NCBI GenBank assembly: GCA_017437905.1
Contig: JAFRWY010000046.1
Coordinates: forward strand, 34,188-98,187
Reading direction: 5' to 3'
From: Eubacterium sp.
Lineage (GTDB): Bacteria; Bacillota; Clostridia; Lachnospirales; Lachnospiraceae
DNA length: 64,000 nucleotides
Shown here: in pieces, positions 43,285-53,586 of the stretch
Numbering within the stretch: position 1 is the first letter of the stretch
Layout: every line of letters starts with the position of its first letter
Program-made: the position numbers and the translations under genes
The notes under the pieces: model-generated
Seen by the model: only the letters and a program-made list of their open reading frames with translations
What the model was told of the DNA's origin: nothing
Databases searched by the model: none

Positions 43285-44493
43285 ATGAGCAAGATCGAAA
43301 TGAAGACACCGTTAGTTGAGATGGACGGCGACGAGATGACGCGCATCCTCTGGCAGTACATCAAGGATGAACTGCTGCTTCCCTTCGTGGACCTGAAGAC
43401 CGAGTACTATGACCTGGGCCTTAAGCATCGCGATGAGACGGATGATCAGGTAACCGTCGAGTCCGCAGAGGCGACCAAGAAGTACGGCGTGGCCGTAAAG
43501 TGTGCGACCATCACGCCGAATGCTGCCCGTGTGGAGGAGTACAATCTGAAGGAAATGTGGAAGAGCCCCAACGGCACCATCCGTGCGATCCTTGACGGTA
43601 CGGTATTCCGCGCACCCATCCGGGTGAAGGGGATCACACCCTGCGTACGCAACTGGGAGAAGCCCATTACCATCGCACGTCATGCTTATGGTGATGTATA
43701 TAAGGCAAGTGAGATGAAGATTCCGGGACCCGGAAAGGTAGAACTGGTCTATACCGCAGCTGACGGCTCCGAGGAGCGGGTTCTGGTACATGATTTCAAG
43801 TCCGCCGGCGTGGTTCAGGGACAGCATAACCTGGTTCCTTCCATCGAGAGCTTTGCAAGAAGCTGCTTCACCTACGCACTGGATACGAAGCAGACTCTCT
43901 GGTTTGCCACCAAGGACACCATTTCCAAAAAATATGATCACACCTTCAAGGATGTGTTCCAGGAGATCTTTGATGCAGAGTATAAGGAGAAGTTCGATGC
44001 TGCTGGTATCGAGTATTTCTATACACTGATCGATGATGCGGTTGCCCGTGTCATGAAGTCTAAGGGCGGATTCATCTGGGCATGCAAGAACTACGACGGA
44101 GACGTTATGAGCGTCATGCTGTCCTCCGCATTCGGTTCACTGGCCATGATGACATCGGTTCTCGTATCTCCCCAGGGCTTCTATGAGTATGAGGCGGCAC
44201 ACGGAACCGTTCAGCGTCACTACTACAAGCATCTGGCAGGAGAGGAGACCTCCACCAACCCGGTAGCGACCATTTTCGCATGGACCGGAGCACTCCGGAA
44301 GCGCGGCGAGATGGACGGAACGCCGGAGCTGGCGGCATTTGCCGACAAGCTGGAGAAGGCAACTCTTTCCACCATCGAGAGCGGCGTGATGACCAAGGAT
44401 CTGGCGCTGATCACGGAGCTTGAAAATGTGACCGTAAAGAATACGGAGGACTTCATCAAGGCCATCCGTGCAACGCTGGAGGGAATCCTGTAG
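43285..44493 (+). CDS. icd: NADP-dependent isocitrate dehydrogenase
   Basis: A protein of 402 residues from ATG 43285 (TAAGGAGAAA upstream). It matches the eukaryotic-type dehydrogenases and not E. coli Icd: [50 protein letters not shown], the metal-binding [19 protein letters not shown] and the NADP segment [13 protein letters not shown]. It makes 2-oxoglutarate and NADPH. Together with the citrate synthase at 49633 it supports an oxidative branch for glutamate; aconitase is not in the window. Confidence 0.95.
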   Translation: MSKIEMKTPLVEMDGDEMTRILWQYIKDELLLPFVDLKTEYYDLGLKHRDETDDQVTVESAEATKKYGVAVKCATITPNAARVEEYNLKEMWKSPNGTIRAILDGTVFRAPIRVKGITPCVRNWEKPITIARHAYGDVYKASEMKIPGPGKVELVYTAADGSEERVLVHDFKSAGVVQGQHNLVPSIESFARSCFTYALDTKQTLWFATKDTISKKYDHTFKDVFQEIFDAEYKEKFDAAGIEYFYTLIDDAVARVMKSKGGFIWACKNYDGDVMSVMLSSAFGSLAMMTSVLVSPQGFYEYEAAHGTVQRHYYKHLAGEETSTNPVATIFAWTGALRKRGEMDGTPELAAFADKLEKATLSTIESGVMTKDLALITELENVTVKNTEDFIKAIRATLEGIL

Positions 44494-44513
44494 CGAGAGA
44501 GACCTGAAAGAAC

Positions 44514-44569
44514 GATCCTTCGTAAGACACGCGGAGTGACATCCGGATGTCCTGGCGAAGGATCCTGAC
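44514..44569. repeat. Intergenic repeat, family A, head-to-head halves
   Basis: A reversed half (GATCCTTCGTAAGACACGCG, ending GTGACAT) is followed by a forward half (GTCCTGGCGAAGGATCCTG). It fills the gap between icd and the J-domain gene. Confidence 0.6.
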
Positions 44570-44583
44570 AGAGGATTTAGAGA

Positions 44584-47500
44584 TTGAGTATATGGGATGT
44601 TCTGAAAACTGAACCCACCCGTGATGAAGATGCTCTGAAGAAGGCCTACCGGCGACAGCTGGTGACCGTTCACCCGGAGGATGACCCGGAGGGCTTTCAG
44701 GCGCTCCGGGCTGCCTACGAGGAAGCGGTCCGACTGGCAAAAGAGCCGGAGAATGCGGAAGGCCCGACCGGTGAAGGGGACGGCGGAGCCGCGGAAGAAG
44801 TTTTCGATGAAAGCACACCTATGGGCAGAACCATGAAAGCGATGCACGAGATCTATGCATCGTTTTTTCGGCGTGTTCAGGTTTCGGAGTGGGAAGCGCT
44901 TCTTTCGGATCCCTATTTTACATCCATAGATACGGCAACCGAGGCGCAGTGTCTGCTCCTTGATTTTGTCATGGAGCACTACATGCTGCCCCATCAGGTG
45001 TTCCGGTTCCTGCTGGAACGGCTGAACCTGAATGATCAGCGGGAAGAACTTCTGGAACGGTATCCCTTCCGTTTCCTGGATTATATCGAGGCAAATGCGT
45101 TCTTCCCGGATGCAGTGGATTTTACGCTTTTCAGCGGTCCGGAGGATTATGATTATGACAGCCTGATCGATGTGGCTTCCGAATTCTCCCGTGCAAACAA
45201 GACGGGAGACCTGCCGCACCAGGAGGAACTGCTTCCGAAGATTCAGGATCTTCCGGTGAAGAATCCGGATCTGGATGTCCTTGCCTGCAGATATCTCTGG
45301 CAGGCCGGGAAGCGGGAAGAGGCGGAGCTTCGTCTCCGGATCCTTGAGTCAGAGTATCCGGAATCCCTGAACGTGATGGTGACTCTGGGAGATATTCTCC
45401 AGCATACGGACCGGCTGGATGAGGCGGAGGAATACTATAACAAAGCAAGGAAGATTCCCGGCCAGGAGCATTTCCTCCGGGGACGCTTTGCGGAAATGAT
45501 GATCCGGAGAGGCGAGTACGAGAAGGCCAGGGATGCTTTCTTCGACCTGCTGCAGGAGATGCCCTACGACGCATATTACCGTTCGGAGGTTCTTCAGGCC
45601 TGCGAAGGGATCATTCGTGAGAAGAAAGAACGTCTGGAGGAGGATCCGGAGGATATCAAGGCCAGGGTGGAACTGGCGGCAGCCCATTATCAGAGCTATC
45701 AGTTCACGGATGCGATCCGTGTCCTGCAGGAGGTACCGGTTCCGGAGGATCCGGTAAGGAAAGCTGGCTATTATAATTATCTGGGAAGATCCCTGCTGTC
45801 GATGCACCGGTCGGAAGAGGCGCTTCAGGCGCTGAAACTCTGGAATGATGCGATCCGGGAGATCCCGGAGGAGGATACCTCCGAGGAGACCATCGCCGTC
45901 CGGAAGCGTTCCGGCTATGCCATGACACTGGTGGGTGTGGCCTATATGCAGCTGAAGCAGTATGATGAGGCCAGAACCTTTATTGAGTCGGCACTGACCC
46001 AGAAGCATGATGAATATATCGTGACCATGGAGGAGCATTGTGTGCTGGAGTATCTGTCCGGCTGCTATCAGGCGGGCATCGATGCCTGCAAGGAGCTGGA
46101 GCGGCGCTCCCCGCAGAATTTCCAGGCGTCCAATATCCGCGCCAAATGCGACTATGAGCTGGGACTTCTGCAGAAGGCGATTGAAAATGCGGAACGGGCG
46201 ATCAGCATTTATCCTTATGTTGCGGAGCCCTATTATCTTATGGCAAAATGCTTCCTTCGGATCGGAAATTACAGGGAGGTCCGGGAGATCGCGGAGCGTT
46301 ACCGGAACCTGAATCCCGAGAGTGATACCGTGAATCTGATCCTGGCCCGTGCCGCCATGGAGGAATCCGAAGACAAGGATAAGGTGGAGAAGCTTCTTAA
46401 GCCGGTTCTGGAGCATATGAAGGAGGACCTTTCGGATCTGGAGGAGAGGGACGAGGTGTACCGGCTCCTGGGAGAGGTCCATACGGCGAAGAACAATGCT
46501 GCCGGTGCGGTGGAGATGTATCAGGCGGCACTGAAGGAGAACGGGAAGAGTGCGGCCCTTCATCAGAGGCTGGCACAGGTGCTGAAGAAGATCGGCCGGT
46601 TCGAAGAGGCCCTTGCCGAGTACCGGCTTCAGGGGGAACTGGAGCAGGATCCCAGGTGCCTCCTCAATCAGGCATTTTGTCTTATGCAGCTGGGAAGGCA
46701 TGCGGAGTGCAGGGAGGTCCTGCTTTCTGTGGCCACAGTCGGAGCAGAGGACCGGGTGGGTCTTCTGGTCACCGGACGGATGCTGCTGGACATTCATTTC
46801 CCGGCAGAAGCCATGGATGTGCTGGAGAAGGCGGTGAAGCTGTCACAGGATCTCACAGAGAAGGAAGAGGTTCTGGTGCAGCAGCTGAAGGCACTGATCC
46901 TGCTCCGGCAGTATCAGACGGCACAGGAAATGGTCCGTAAGATGTTCAGGGAGGGAATGAACTCCAGGGAACTGGTGATGGAGCAGATCGAGCTTCTTAC
47001 CTGCGTCGGCCAGTTCCGGTCTGCGGAGGATACCATCCGTGCATGGAAATGGAGACCCGAGGAGAAGCCGCGGATGTACGATCTTCTCTGCAGGGTGCGT
47101 TTTCAGGCGGGGGATCTGGAAGGCCTCGCACAGCTGTTGAAAGAGGCGGAAGGCTATGACAGCCGCGGAATCTCCGCGTCGACGGCATATCAGTACGAGC
47201 TGCTGGGACATTTGCAGCTGTTGAAAAAGAAATACAAGGAAGCGGAGCAGAACCTCCTGGCGGCTTCCAACCGGAAGCCGAACCTGAAGTACCGGTATCT
47301 CGGCTATATGGCGGAGTGTGCATCGCGGCAGTTCAGCGGACGCGGAAGGGTACAGCGGTATGTGGCCAGCCTGGAGCATACCTGGAATTCGGTGGGAGAA
47401 CCCTGCGAGGCGCGCATACGTCTGGCTCAGGCCCTTCGGGCGGAGAAGTCCTATGACCGTGCGCACCGGATCCTGGAAGAGGTATTTCAGATGCTTCCGG

Positions 47501-47676
47501 AGAGCGAGGGGCTGAACCGGGTCGTCTCCGAAGCGTATGAGGAACTGGGATGGCTCTATCTGGCGGAGAAGAAGAATGGGGAAGCGCTTCTGGCGTTCCA
47601 GAAGGCAGATGATTCCCGCGGTTACGACGTGACGCTGAAAAGCATGATCGAGCGGCTGCAGGGCGGCCGCGGATAA
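44584..47676 (+). CDS. J-domain protein with long TPR array
   Basis: A protein of 1030 residues starting at TTG 44584. Residues 2-48 form a J-like domain: [20 protein letters not shown], then [20 protein letters not shown]. The usual HPD tripeptide is HPE (His 30, Pro 31, Glu 32). From about 200 to the end the protein is a superhelix of tetratricopeptide repeats, for example [20 protein letters not shown] and ATYRQ-like packing residues in each 34-residue unit. It is followed 58 bases later by an HscC-type Hsp70, and E. coli HscC is also paired with unusual J proteins (DjlB, DjlC). It probably brings clients to that chaperone. No membrane helix is seen. Confidence 0.85.
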   Translation: MSIWDVLKTEPTRDEDALKKAYRRQLVTVHPEDDPEGFQALRAAYEEAVRLAKEPENAEGPTGEGDGGAAEEVFDESTPMGRTMKAMHEIYASFFRRVQVSEWEALLSDPYFTSIDTATEAQCLLLDFVMEHYMLPHQVFRFLLERLNLNDQREELLERYPFRFLDYIEANAFFPDAVDFTLFSGPEDYDYDSLIDVASEFSRANKTGDLPHQEELLPKIQDLPVKNPDLDVLACRYLWQAGKREEAELRLRILESEYPESLNVMVTLGDILQHTDRLDEAEEYYNKARKIPGQEHFLRGRFAEMMIRRGEYEKARDAFFDLLQEMPYDAYYRSEVLQACEGIIREKKERLEEDPEDIKARVELAAAHYQSYQFTDAIRVLQEVPVPEDPVRKAGYYNYLGRSLLSMHRSEEALQALKLWNDAIREIPEEDTSEETIAVRKRSGYAMTLVGVAYMQLKQYDEARTFIESALTQKHDEYIVTMEEHCVLEYLSGCYQAGIDACKELERRSPQNFQASNIRAKCDYELGLLQKAIENAERAISIYPYVAEPYYLMAKCFLRIGNYREVREIAERYRNLNPESDTVNLILARAAMEESEDKDKVEKLLKPVLEHMKEDLSDLEERDEVYRLLGEVHTAKNNAAGAVEMYQAALKENGKSAALHQRLAQVLKKIGRFEEALAEYRLQGELEQDPRCLLNQAFCLMQLGRHAECREVLLSVATVGAEDRVGLLVTGRMLLDIHFPAEAMDVLEKAVKLSQDLTEKEEVLVQQLKALILLRQYQTAQEMVRKMFREGMNSRELVMEQIELLTCVGQFRSAEDTIRAWKWRPEEKPRMYDLLCRVRFQAGDLEGLAQLLKEAEGYDSRGISASTAYQYELLGHLQLLKKKYKEAEQNLLAASNRKPNLKYRYLGYMAECASRQFSGRGRVQRYVASLEHTWNSVGEPCEARIRLAQALRAEKSYDRAHRILEEVFQMLPESEGLNRVVSEAYEELGWLYLAEKKNGEALLAFQKADDSRGYDVTLKSMIERLQGGRG

Positions 47677-47734
47677 AAAGGATGGTGGGCACGGACAGTT
47701 CCGGCCCGGTCATCATCAAAACAAGAGGTGCTGC

Positions 47735-49441
47735 ATGATAGTAGGAATTGATCTCGGCACGACCAACAGTCTGATCGCATATTATGACGGAACGGATCCG
47801 GTGGTGATCCCGAACCGTCTGGGAGAGTATCTTACTCCCTCCGTGATCAGTGTGGATGCCGGAGGAGAAGTATATATCGGGAAAACAGCGGTGGAACGAA
47901 GCGTGACCCATCCGCATGAATCCGTGTCGGTCTTCAAGCGGAGCATGGGAACCGAGCGGGTATTCCGGCTGGGAGAGCGGGAATTCTCCGCGACACAGCT
48001 GTCCAGTCTGGTGCTGGCTTCCCTGAAGGAGGATGCGGAGACCTTCCTGGGAACAAAAGTGGAAGAAGCGGTGATCAGCGTGCCGGCGTATTTCAATGAC
48101 GCCCAGCGGCGGGCCACGAAGGAAGCGGGTGAACTGGCCGGTTTCCGGGTGGAACGGATCGTATCCGAGCCCACGGCAGCGGCCATCGCCTACGGGATCC
48201 ATCTGAAGGATGCGGATTCCAAGTATCTGGTATTCGATCTGGGGGGCGGTACATTTGACGTATCGATCCTGGAACAGTTTGAAAATATCATGGAGGTCCG
48301 GGCGGTTGCGGGAGATAACTTCCTGGGGGGCGAGGACTTTACGGATGTGCTGATGCGGATGTTCCTGACGGAGAACGGCATCGAGGACCGGAATCTTTCG
48401 GAGAAGGAGCAGGCCATCCTCCGTAAGGCGGCAGAAGCCGCAAAGCTACAGTTTTCGGACAGCGACAAGGTGACCATGCGGTGTACGCTGCAGGGTAAGG
48501 AATACACTTCCGGGATCGGGATCGATGCATATGAACGCTCCTGTCGGGTGCTTCTGGCAAAACTGAAGAAACCCATCGAGCGTTCCCTGAAGGACGCAAA
48601 TGTACATCTGGCAGACATCGGCGAGGTTCTTCTGGTGGGCGGTGCCACAAAGCTGCCGATCCTCCGGCGGTTTGTCAGCAAAACCTTCGGACGGATCCCG
48701 AATACGGGCATTGATCCGGACCGGGTGGTGGCCATCGGAGCCGCACTTCAGGGCGCCATGAAGGAACGCTCGGAGGCCGTGAAGGAAATGATCCTGACGG
48801 ATGTATGTCCCTTCACTCTGGGCACGGAGGTCTGCGTGACGAAGCCCGGCGGCATAAAGGAGCCGGGGCATTATCTGCCCATCATAGAGCGGAATACGGT
48901 GATCCCGGTCAGCCGGACGCACCGGGTCTACACCGCGTCGGAAGGACAGACGGCGATCCGTGTGGTCGTATTGCAGGGGGAGAGCCGGATGGCCATGAAC
49001 AACGTGCGTCTCGGAGAACTGGAGATCCCGGTACCCAAGGGGCCGGAGGGACAGGAGGCGGCGGATATCACCTTTACCTATGACGTAAATTCCATCCTGG
49101 AGGTGGTAGTGAAAGTGATCTCCACGAAGGCCGAGAAGCGGATCGTGATCCGGAATGAAGGAAATGAGATGACGGACGAAGAGATCGACCGCAGGCTGGC
49201 TACCCTGGCGGAACTGAAGATCCCGCCGCGGGAGCAGGAGGAAAACCGGTATCTGATGGCCCGGGGGGACCGGATGTACGAAGAAGCAACCGGCGATACA
49301 CGGCTCCGGATCGAATATCTGCTCCGGGAGTTTGAGACCGTGATGGACGGCCAGGATCCGGCAAAGATCGCGGAAGCCCGTGAGAAACTGAAGGAACAGC
49401 TGGATACCATCGAACTGTCCATGCTGGACGGAGATAACTGA
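47735..49441 (+). CDS. hscC: HscC-type Hsp70 chaperone
   Basis: A protein of 568 residues, shorter than DnaK (about 610-640). The ATPase domain has [14 protein letters not shown], the HscC-like LFKRSMG equivalent [44 protein letters not shown] and [16 protein letters not shown] substrate-binding part (about 385-500) and a short helical lid follow. E. coli HscC shares this LSSLVL.SLKEDAE.FL stretch and the shortened tail. HscC works outside the main DnaK cycle, without GrpE in studied cases. It is next to its J/TPR partner and ends at a strong terminator. Confidence 0.92.
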   Translation: MIVGIDLGTTNSLIAYYDGTDPVVIPNRLGEYLTPSVISVDAGGEVYIGKTAVERSVTHPHESVSVFKRSMGTERVFRLGEREFSATQLSSLVLASLKEDAETFLGTKVEEAVISVPAYFNDAQRRATKEAGELAGFRVERIVSEPTAAAIAYGIHLKDADSKYLVFDLGGGTFDVSILEQFENIMEVRAVAGDNFLGGEDFTDVLMRMFLTENGIEDRNLSEKEQAILRKAAEAAKLQFSDSDKVTMRCTLQGKEYTSGIGIDAYERSCRVLLAKLKKPIERSLKDANVHLADIGEVLLVGGATKLPILRRFVSKTFGRIPNTGIDPDRVVAIGAALQGAMKERSEAVKEMILTDVCPFTLGTEVCVTKPGGIKEPGHYLPIIERNTVIPVSRTHRVYTASEGQTAIRVVVLQGESRMAMNNVRLGELEIPVPKGPEGQEAADITFTYDVNSILEVVVKVISTKAEKRIVIRNEGNEMTDEEIDRRLATLAELKIPPREQEENRYLMARGDRMYEEATGDTRLRIEYLLREFETVMDGQDPAKIAEAREKLKEQLDTIELSMLDGDN

Positions 49442-49500
49442 GCAGCGGGACGGGACAACATAGACGTATAAGAAAGACAACAAAATAAAGGAAAGGCAGG

Positions 49501-49537
49501 GCCCGGTACAGTCAGACTGTACCGGGTCCCGTCTTTT
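49501..49537. terminator. Bidirectional terminator between hscC and citrate synthase
   Basis: CCCGGTACAGTC (49502-49513) pairs with GACTGTACCGGG (49515-49526), followed by GTCTTTT on the plus strand. The A-rich sequence at 49470-49495 supplies T residues for the minus strand. Confidence 0.9.
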
Positions 49538-49632
49538 CGAAGGTATATCGTTTTCCCGGATACTTTTCCGGATACTTTTTTCGTAAACGGCTTTTTTACG
49601 AAAACTGCTTTTTCGGAAATTACTTCTTCCGC

Positions 49633-50997
49633 TTACCGCTTCTCCAGCGGTACGTAGTCCATGGTATGTGCCACCGACATATACGCCGGGCGGATGATCT
49701 TGTTGGTGCAGGTCAGCTCTTCGATCCGGTGTGCCGACCAGCCGGCCACCCGGGCGATGGCGAAGAGCGGAGTGATGAACTCATCCGGAAGTCCCATCAT
49801 GTTGTATGCAAAGCCGCTGTAGAAATCGATATTCGGCGATACCGGCTTGTACATTTTGCGCTCCTGCCGCATCAGATCCGGTGCCAGACGGGCAACTGCC
49901 TGATGCAGATTGAATTCGTCCATGCGGCCCTTTTCTTCTGCCAGCTGCTTTGTGTAGTGCTCCAGGATCTTTGCTCTCGGGTCGGATATGGTATAGATGG
50001 CATGTCCGATACCGTAGATCAGTCCGGACTTGTCAAAGGCTTCCTTCCGCAGGATCTTCAGAAGGTAAGCCGAGATCTCTTCATCATCGTTCCAGTCCCT
50101 GATCTCCTTCTTCAGCTCATCGAACATCTTCTTGGCCTTGATGTTGGCACCGCCGTGCTTCGGTCCCTTCAGGGAGCAGAGGGATGCGGCAACGGAAGAG
50201 TAGGTATCCGTGCCGGAGGAGGTTACCACATGGGTGGTGAAGGTGGAGTTATTTCCACCGCCGTGCTCTGCGTGGAGCACCAGTGCGATGTCCAGAAGTC
50301 TGGCTTCCAGCGGGGTGAATTTCTTATCCTGCCGCATGATACGGAGAAGATTCTCCGCGGCGGAAAGCTCCGGCTTCGGATTGTGGATGTAGAGACCGCG
50401 GTTCTGCATGTAATGCCGGTATGCCAGATAGGAGTATGCGGCGATCAGCGGAACATTTGCGATCAGCTTGATGGACTGACGCAGAACATTCGGAACCGAG
50501 AGATCATCCGGATTCCGGTCGTAGGAATTCAGCGCCAGAATGGAACGGGCCATGGCGTTCATGATGTCCTTGTTCGGAGATTTCAGCACCATGTCCTCCA
50601 GGAAATCCTCGGGAAGTCTTCTGGCATAGGACATGAGCCTGTTCCAGTGATCCAGTTCATTTTTGTCCGGCAGGCTTCCGAATAGAAGAAGATAGACCGT
50701 CTCCTCGTATCCGAACCGTCCGTCCTCGGAAAATCCCTTTACCAGATCCTTGATGTTGATCCCCCGGTAGTAGAGCTCACCTTCGATGGGAACGATCTTA
50801 CCGTCCACCTCCCGGGTTCCGTTTACGGTGGAGATCTCCGTAAGACCGGTAAGAACGCCCTTGCCGCTGGGCTCACGAAGGCCTTTTTTTACATGATACA
50901 CATCATAGAGCCCCGGGTCGATCTGGTTATTCTCCAGGCAAAGATTTGCCAGCTTATGGATCTGGCGGCTTATCTCTCCCGCACTTGCATATGACAT
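49633..50997 (-). CDS. gltA: Citrate synthase
   Basis: A protein of 454 residues. It condenses oxaloacetate with acetyl-CoA. GLREPSGKGVLTGLTEIS is the start of the domain, LHAEHGGGNNSTFTTHVV carries an active His, KGPKHGGANIKAKKM another, and GIGHAIYTISDPRAKIL with PNIDFYSGFAYNMMGLP the remaining binding residues (the last Asp in NIDFYSG). The length and the extended N terminus are typical of clostridial citrate synthases. The start ATG follows AAGGAGGGACG and lies inside the end of the HD gene (28-base overlap), so the two are cotranscribed. Confidence 0.95.
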   Translation of the reverse strand: MSYASAGEISRQIHKLANLCLENNQIDPGLYDVYHVKKGLREPSGKGVLTGLTEISTVNGTREVDGKIVPIEGELYYRGINIKDLVKGFSEDGRFGYEETVYLLLFGSLPDKNELDHWNRLMSYARRLPEDFLEDMVLKSPNKDIMNAMARSILALNSYDRNPDDLSVPNVLRQSIKLIANVPLIAAYSYLAYRHYMQNRGLYIHNPKPELSAAENLLRIMRQDKKFTPLEARLLDIALVLHAEHGGGNNSTFTTHVVTSSGTDTYSSVAASLCSLKGPKHGGANIKAKKMFDELKKEIRDWNDDEEISAYLLKILRKEAFDKSGLIYGIGHAIYTISDPRAKILEHYTKQLAEEKGRMDEFNLHQAVARLAPDLMRQERKMYKPVSPNIDFYSGFAYNMMGLPDEFITPLFAIARVAGWSAHRIEELTCTNKIIRPAYMSVAHTMDYVPLEKR

Positions 50998-51560
50998 ATT
51001 TCGTCCCTCCTTAAGATCGACGGCCGGCGGCCATCATATTCAGTCATCGGCTTTTCCACGGGAAGCCGGAGTCCCTCGTAAATCACCGGATCGTACTTCG
51101 TACGGCGGATGGTTTCTATGGTGGCACAGATCTTGTCTGCCATGCAGACCAGAGCTGCTTCTCTGCAGTTCGGGAACCGGCTTATGTTCAGTGGGAACAT
51201 ATGACGGAAAATGATCTGCTTCTCCGTCCGGTTCAGGGGAAAATCCTTACAGGCCGTGATCATGGCCGTCCTTGCATGGTGGTATCCGTGCAGCCGGTGC
51301 CATGCTTCGTCGTTGTGCCAGTCATAAAGGAAATAATCATGAAGCAGTGCACCCCGGACCACACTCCGGAGATCCAGCCGGAGCCGGAATTTCCTTGCCA
51401 GATATACGCTCATGTACGTGACTGCCAGGGAATGCTCGTAGCAGTCGATCTCGCCGTGCTGTATGTAGTTCACCTCCGACTGAAACGACTCCGTTACCAG
51501 GATATCCCGTCCCAGCTTCCGGATCACAGCCTTGATCCGCTTATCCTCACCGATCTTCAT
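50970..51560 (-). CDS. HD-domain protein
   Basis: A protein of 196 residues. The HD metal site is visible as YEHSLAVTYMSVYLARKF (first His), RGALLHDYFLYDW (His-Asp), and HGYHHARTAM, then ADKICATIE with the last Asp. Family members are phosphohydrolases acting on nucleotides or other phosphate esters; this one has no sensory domain and its substrate is unknown. It is first in a two-gene operon with citrate synthase and has its own divergent promoter. Confidence 0.85.
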   Translation of the reverse strand: MKIGEDKRIKAVIRKLGRDILVTESFQSEVNYIQHGEIDCYEHSLAVTYMSVYLARKFRLRLDLRSVVRGALLHDYFLYDWHNDEAWHRLHGYHHARTAMITACKDFPLNRTEKQIIFRHMFPLNISRFPNCREAALVCMADKICATIETIRRTKYDPVIYEGLRLPVEKPMTEYDGRRPSILRRDEICHMQVRER

Positions 51561-51598
51561 GCAGCGATTCTCCCTTTATGTTGAAAAACATATGTGAC

Positions 51599-51627
51599 AT
51601 TATACCAAACTTACCACCTGTTGTGAA
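51599..51627 (-). promoter_or_regulatory. Sigma-A promoter of the HD-citrate synthase operon
   Basis: On the minus strand TTCACA (51627-51622), 17 bases, TATAAT (51604-51599), about 40 bases before the start at 51560. Confidence 0.75.
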
Positions 51628-51651
51628 GAGGCCTTGTACGGTGCATTTTAG

Positions 51652-51680
51652 TTGATTAAAGTGTGTAAGTTTGTTATAAT
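51652..51680 (+). promoter_or_regulatory. Sigma-A promoter of the amylase gene
   Basis: TTGATT (51652-51657), 17 bases, TATAAT (51675-51680). It is back-to-back with the minus-strand promoter; the -35 boxes are 24 bases apart. Confidence 0.85.
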
Positions 51681-51743
51681 ACCATGGAATATGTCCAGAC
51701 ACTTTTTATGACCTGACATTTGATAGATAACAAGGAGGCAGAC

Positions 51744-53201
51744 ATGGTAGAGAACGGAACTCTGATGCAGTATTTTGAATGGAATCTTCCTTCTGACGGT
51801 AAACTGTGGAAGAAGGCAGCGGAAGAAGCCGGCAAGCTCCGGACCGCCGGGATCACCGGCGTATGGTTCCCGCCTGCATATAAAGGTGCAAAGGGTGCGG
51901 AAGACAGCGGTTACAGTGCATACGATCTGTATGATCTGGGTGAGTTCCGCCAGAAGGGCAGCGTCCGTACCAAGTACGGTACGAAGAAGGATTATCTTGC
52001 CGCCATCGATGCCCTGCAGCAGAAAGGGATCAACGTTTATGCGGACGTGGTCCTGGATCATAAGATCGGTGCAGATGAGGTGGAATCCGTGTCTGCCCAG
52101 GAATTCAATGAGCACAGCCGGTATCAGATGATCGGTGACAGCCGTGTGATCGGTGCGTGGACGAAGTTCACCTTCCCGGGACGGAAGGGTAAATACTCCG
52201 ATTTCACATGGAACTGGAAGCATTTCGACGGTATCGACTGGGATCAGAAGCGTGCAAAGCACGCGATCTTCCGGTTCACCGGCAAAGAGTGGAACGAAGA
52301 TGTGGATAAGGAAAATGATAACTACGACTACCTGATGGGCGCGGATATCGATTTCTCCAATCCGGAGGTCTTCGAGGAGGCGGTGCGCTGGGCGGTATGG
52401 TACGTGAGGGAGACAAATGTGGACGGCTTCCGTCTGGATGCCTTAAAGCACATTCCTTCCTCCTTCTACCGTGATTTCCTGACTAAGGTGCGGGAACTGA
52501 CCGGCAAGGAACTCTTCTCCGTGGGAGAGTACTGGAATACAAATGTAAATACCCTGATGGAGTATCTTGCGAAGATCAACAAGGAGGCGTCCCTCTTTGA
52601 TGTTCCGCTGCACAACAATTTCTACTATTGTGCAAAGGCGGAAGGATCTTACGATCTCCGCAGGATCTTTGACGGAACGCTGACACAGTGCGATCCGATG
52701 CATGCGGTGACCTTCGTGGATAATCACGATACACAGCCCGGACAGGCACTGGAGTCCTGGGTGGCTGACTGGTTCAAGCCTCTGGCTTACGCGCTGATCC
52801 TGCTTCGGAGAGACGGATATCCCTGCGTATTCTACGGCGACTATTACGGAATTCCGCATGATAAGGTGAAGGGCTGCAAGACCATCCTGGATAAGCTGAT
52901 GAAGGTGAGGAAGACCAAGGCCTACGGACCGCAGCATGATTACTTCGATGATCCGGACTGCATCGGCTGGACGAGAGAGGGCGATGAGGATCATCCGGAT
53001 TCCGGACTGGCGGTCGTACTTTCCGACGGCCGGGGCGGAACCAAGCGGATGTACATCGGAAAACAATTCGCCGGTGCGCATTTCTCGGATGTGACCGGAA
53101 ATGCGAAGTACAATATCAAGATCGACAACGAAGGTTTTGGAGAATTTTATGTAAACCGCGCCGCGGCTGCGGTATGGGTTCGCAAGGAAATCAAGCGGTA
53201 A
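51744..53201 (+). CDS. Cytoplasmic alpha-amylase (GH13)
   Basis: A protein of 485 residues from ATG 51744, after AAGGAGG. It has no signal peptide, unlike secreted liquefying amylases, and so acts inside the cell on glycogen or imported maltodextrins, like E. coli AmyA. The start GTLMQYFEWNLPSDG is typical for this group. Catalytic residues are Asp 232 in DGFRLDALKHI, Glu 262 in SVGEYW and Asp 329 in FVDNHDTQ, with DVVLDHK as conserved region I. Numbering matches Bacillus licheniformis amylase within one residue. The C-terminal beta domain is complete. Confidence 0.95.
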   Translation: MVENGTLMQYFEWNLPSDGKLWKKAAEEAGKLRTAGITGVWFPPAYKGAKGAEDSGYSAYDLYDLGEFRQKGSVRTKYGTKKDYLAAIDALQQKGINVYADVVLDHKIGADEVESVSAQEFNEHSRYQMIGDSRVIGAWTKFTFPGRKGKYSDFTWNWKHFDGIDWDQKRAKHAIFRFTGKEWNEDVDKENDNYDYLMGADIDFSNPEVFEEAVRWAVWYVRETNVDGFRLDALKHIPSSFYRDFLTKVRELTGKELFSVGEYWNTNVNTLMEYLAKINKEASLFDVPLHNNFYYCAKAEGSYDLRRIFDGTLTQCDPMHAVTFVDNHDTQPGQALESWVADWFKPLAYALILLRRDGYPCVFYGDYYGIPHDKVKGCKTILDKLMKVRKTKAYGPQHDYFDDPDCIGWTREGDEDHPDSGLAVVLSDGRGGTKRMYIGKQFAGAHFSDVTGNAKYNIKIDNEGFGEFYVNRAAAAVWVRKEIKR

Positions 53202-53269
53202 CTTTGACCGTATACATCGGACGGGTGATCCGCCGGTGTTGATAAGTGGGAAACCACAGGGGGAGAAAC

Positions 53270-53569
53270 ATGGAGAAGACCATACGGACCGATACGGTGG
53301 ATGCATTTTTCGATGCGATCCTCAGCCTTCAGGGGAAGGAAGAACTGTATCAGTTTTTTGATGATGTCTGCACCACAAATGAGGTGGTCTCCATCGCACA
53401 GCGCTTTGCGGTGGCAAGGATGCTGTACGAGGAGAAGACCTATATCGAGATCGCGAAGGAGACCGGTGCATCGACGGCGACCATCAGCCGTGTGAACCGT
53501 TCCATGATCCAGGGGAACGGGAGCTACGAGCGGATCTTCGAGCGGCTTAAGATCGAGAAGAAGAAATAG
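53270..53569 (+). CDS. YerC/YecD-type TrpR-like regulator
   Basis: A protein of 99 residues from ATG 53270 (GGGGGAG upstream). It shows the YerC/YecD pattern: LYQFFDDVCTTNEVVSIAQR, then ARMLYEEKTYIEIAKETGAS and TATISRVNRSM, a Trp-repressor-type helix-turn-helix. Tryptophan-binding residues of TrpR are not evident. The role of this family is unclear; in Bacillus YerC binds DNA globally. It follows the amylase by 68 bases and precedes the CBS transporter by 17, so it may be cotranscribed with both. Confidence 0.9.
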   Translation: MEKTIRTDTVDAFFDAILSLQGKEELYQFFDDVCTTNEVVSIAQRFAVARMLYEEKTYIEIAKETGASTATISRVNRSMIQGNGSYERIFERLKIEKKK

Positions 53570-53586
53570 GAAGGTGATCAGATCGG

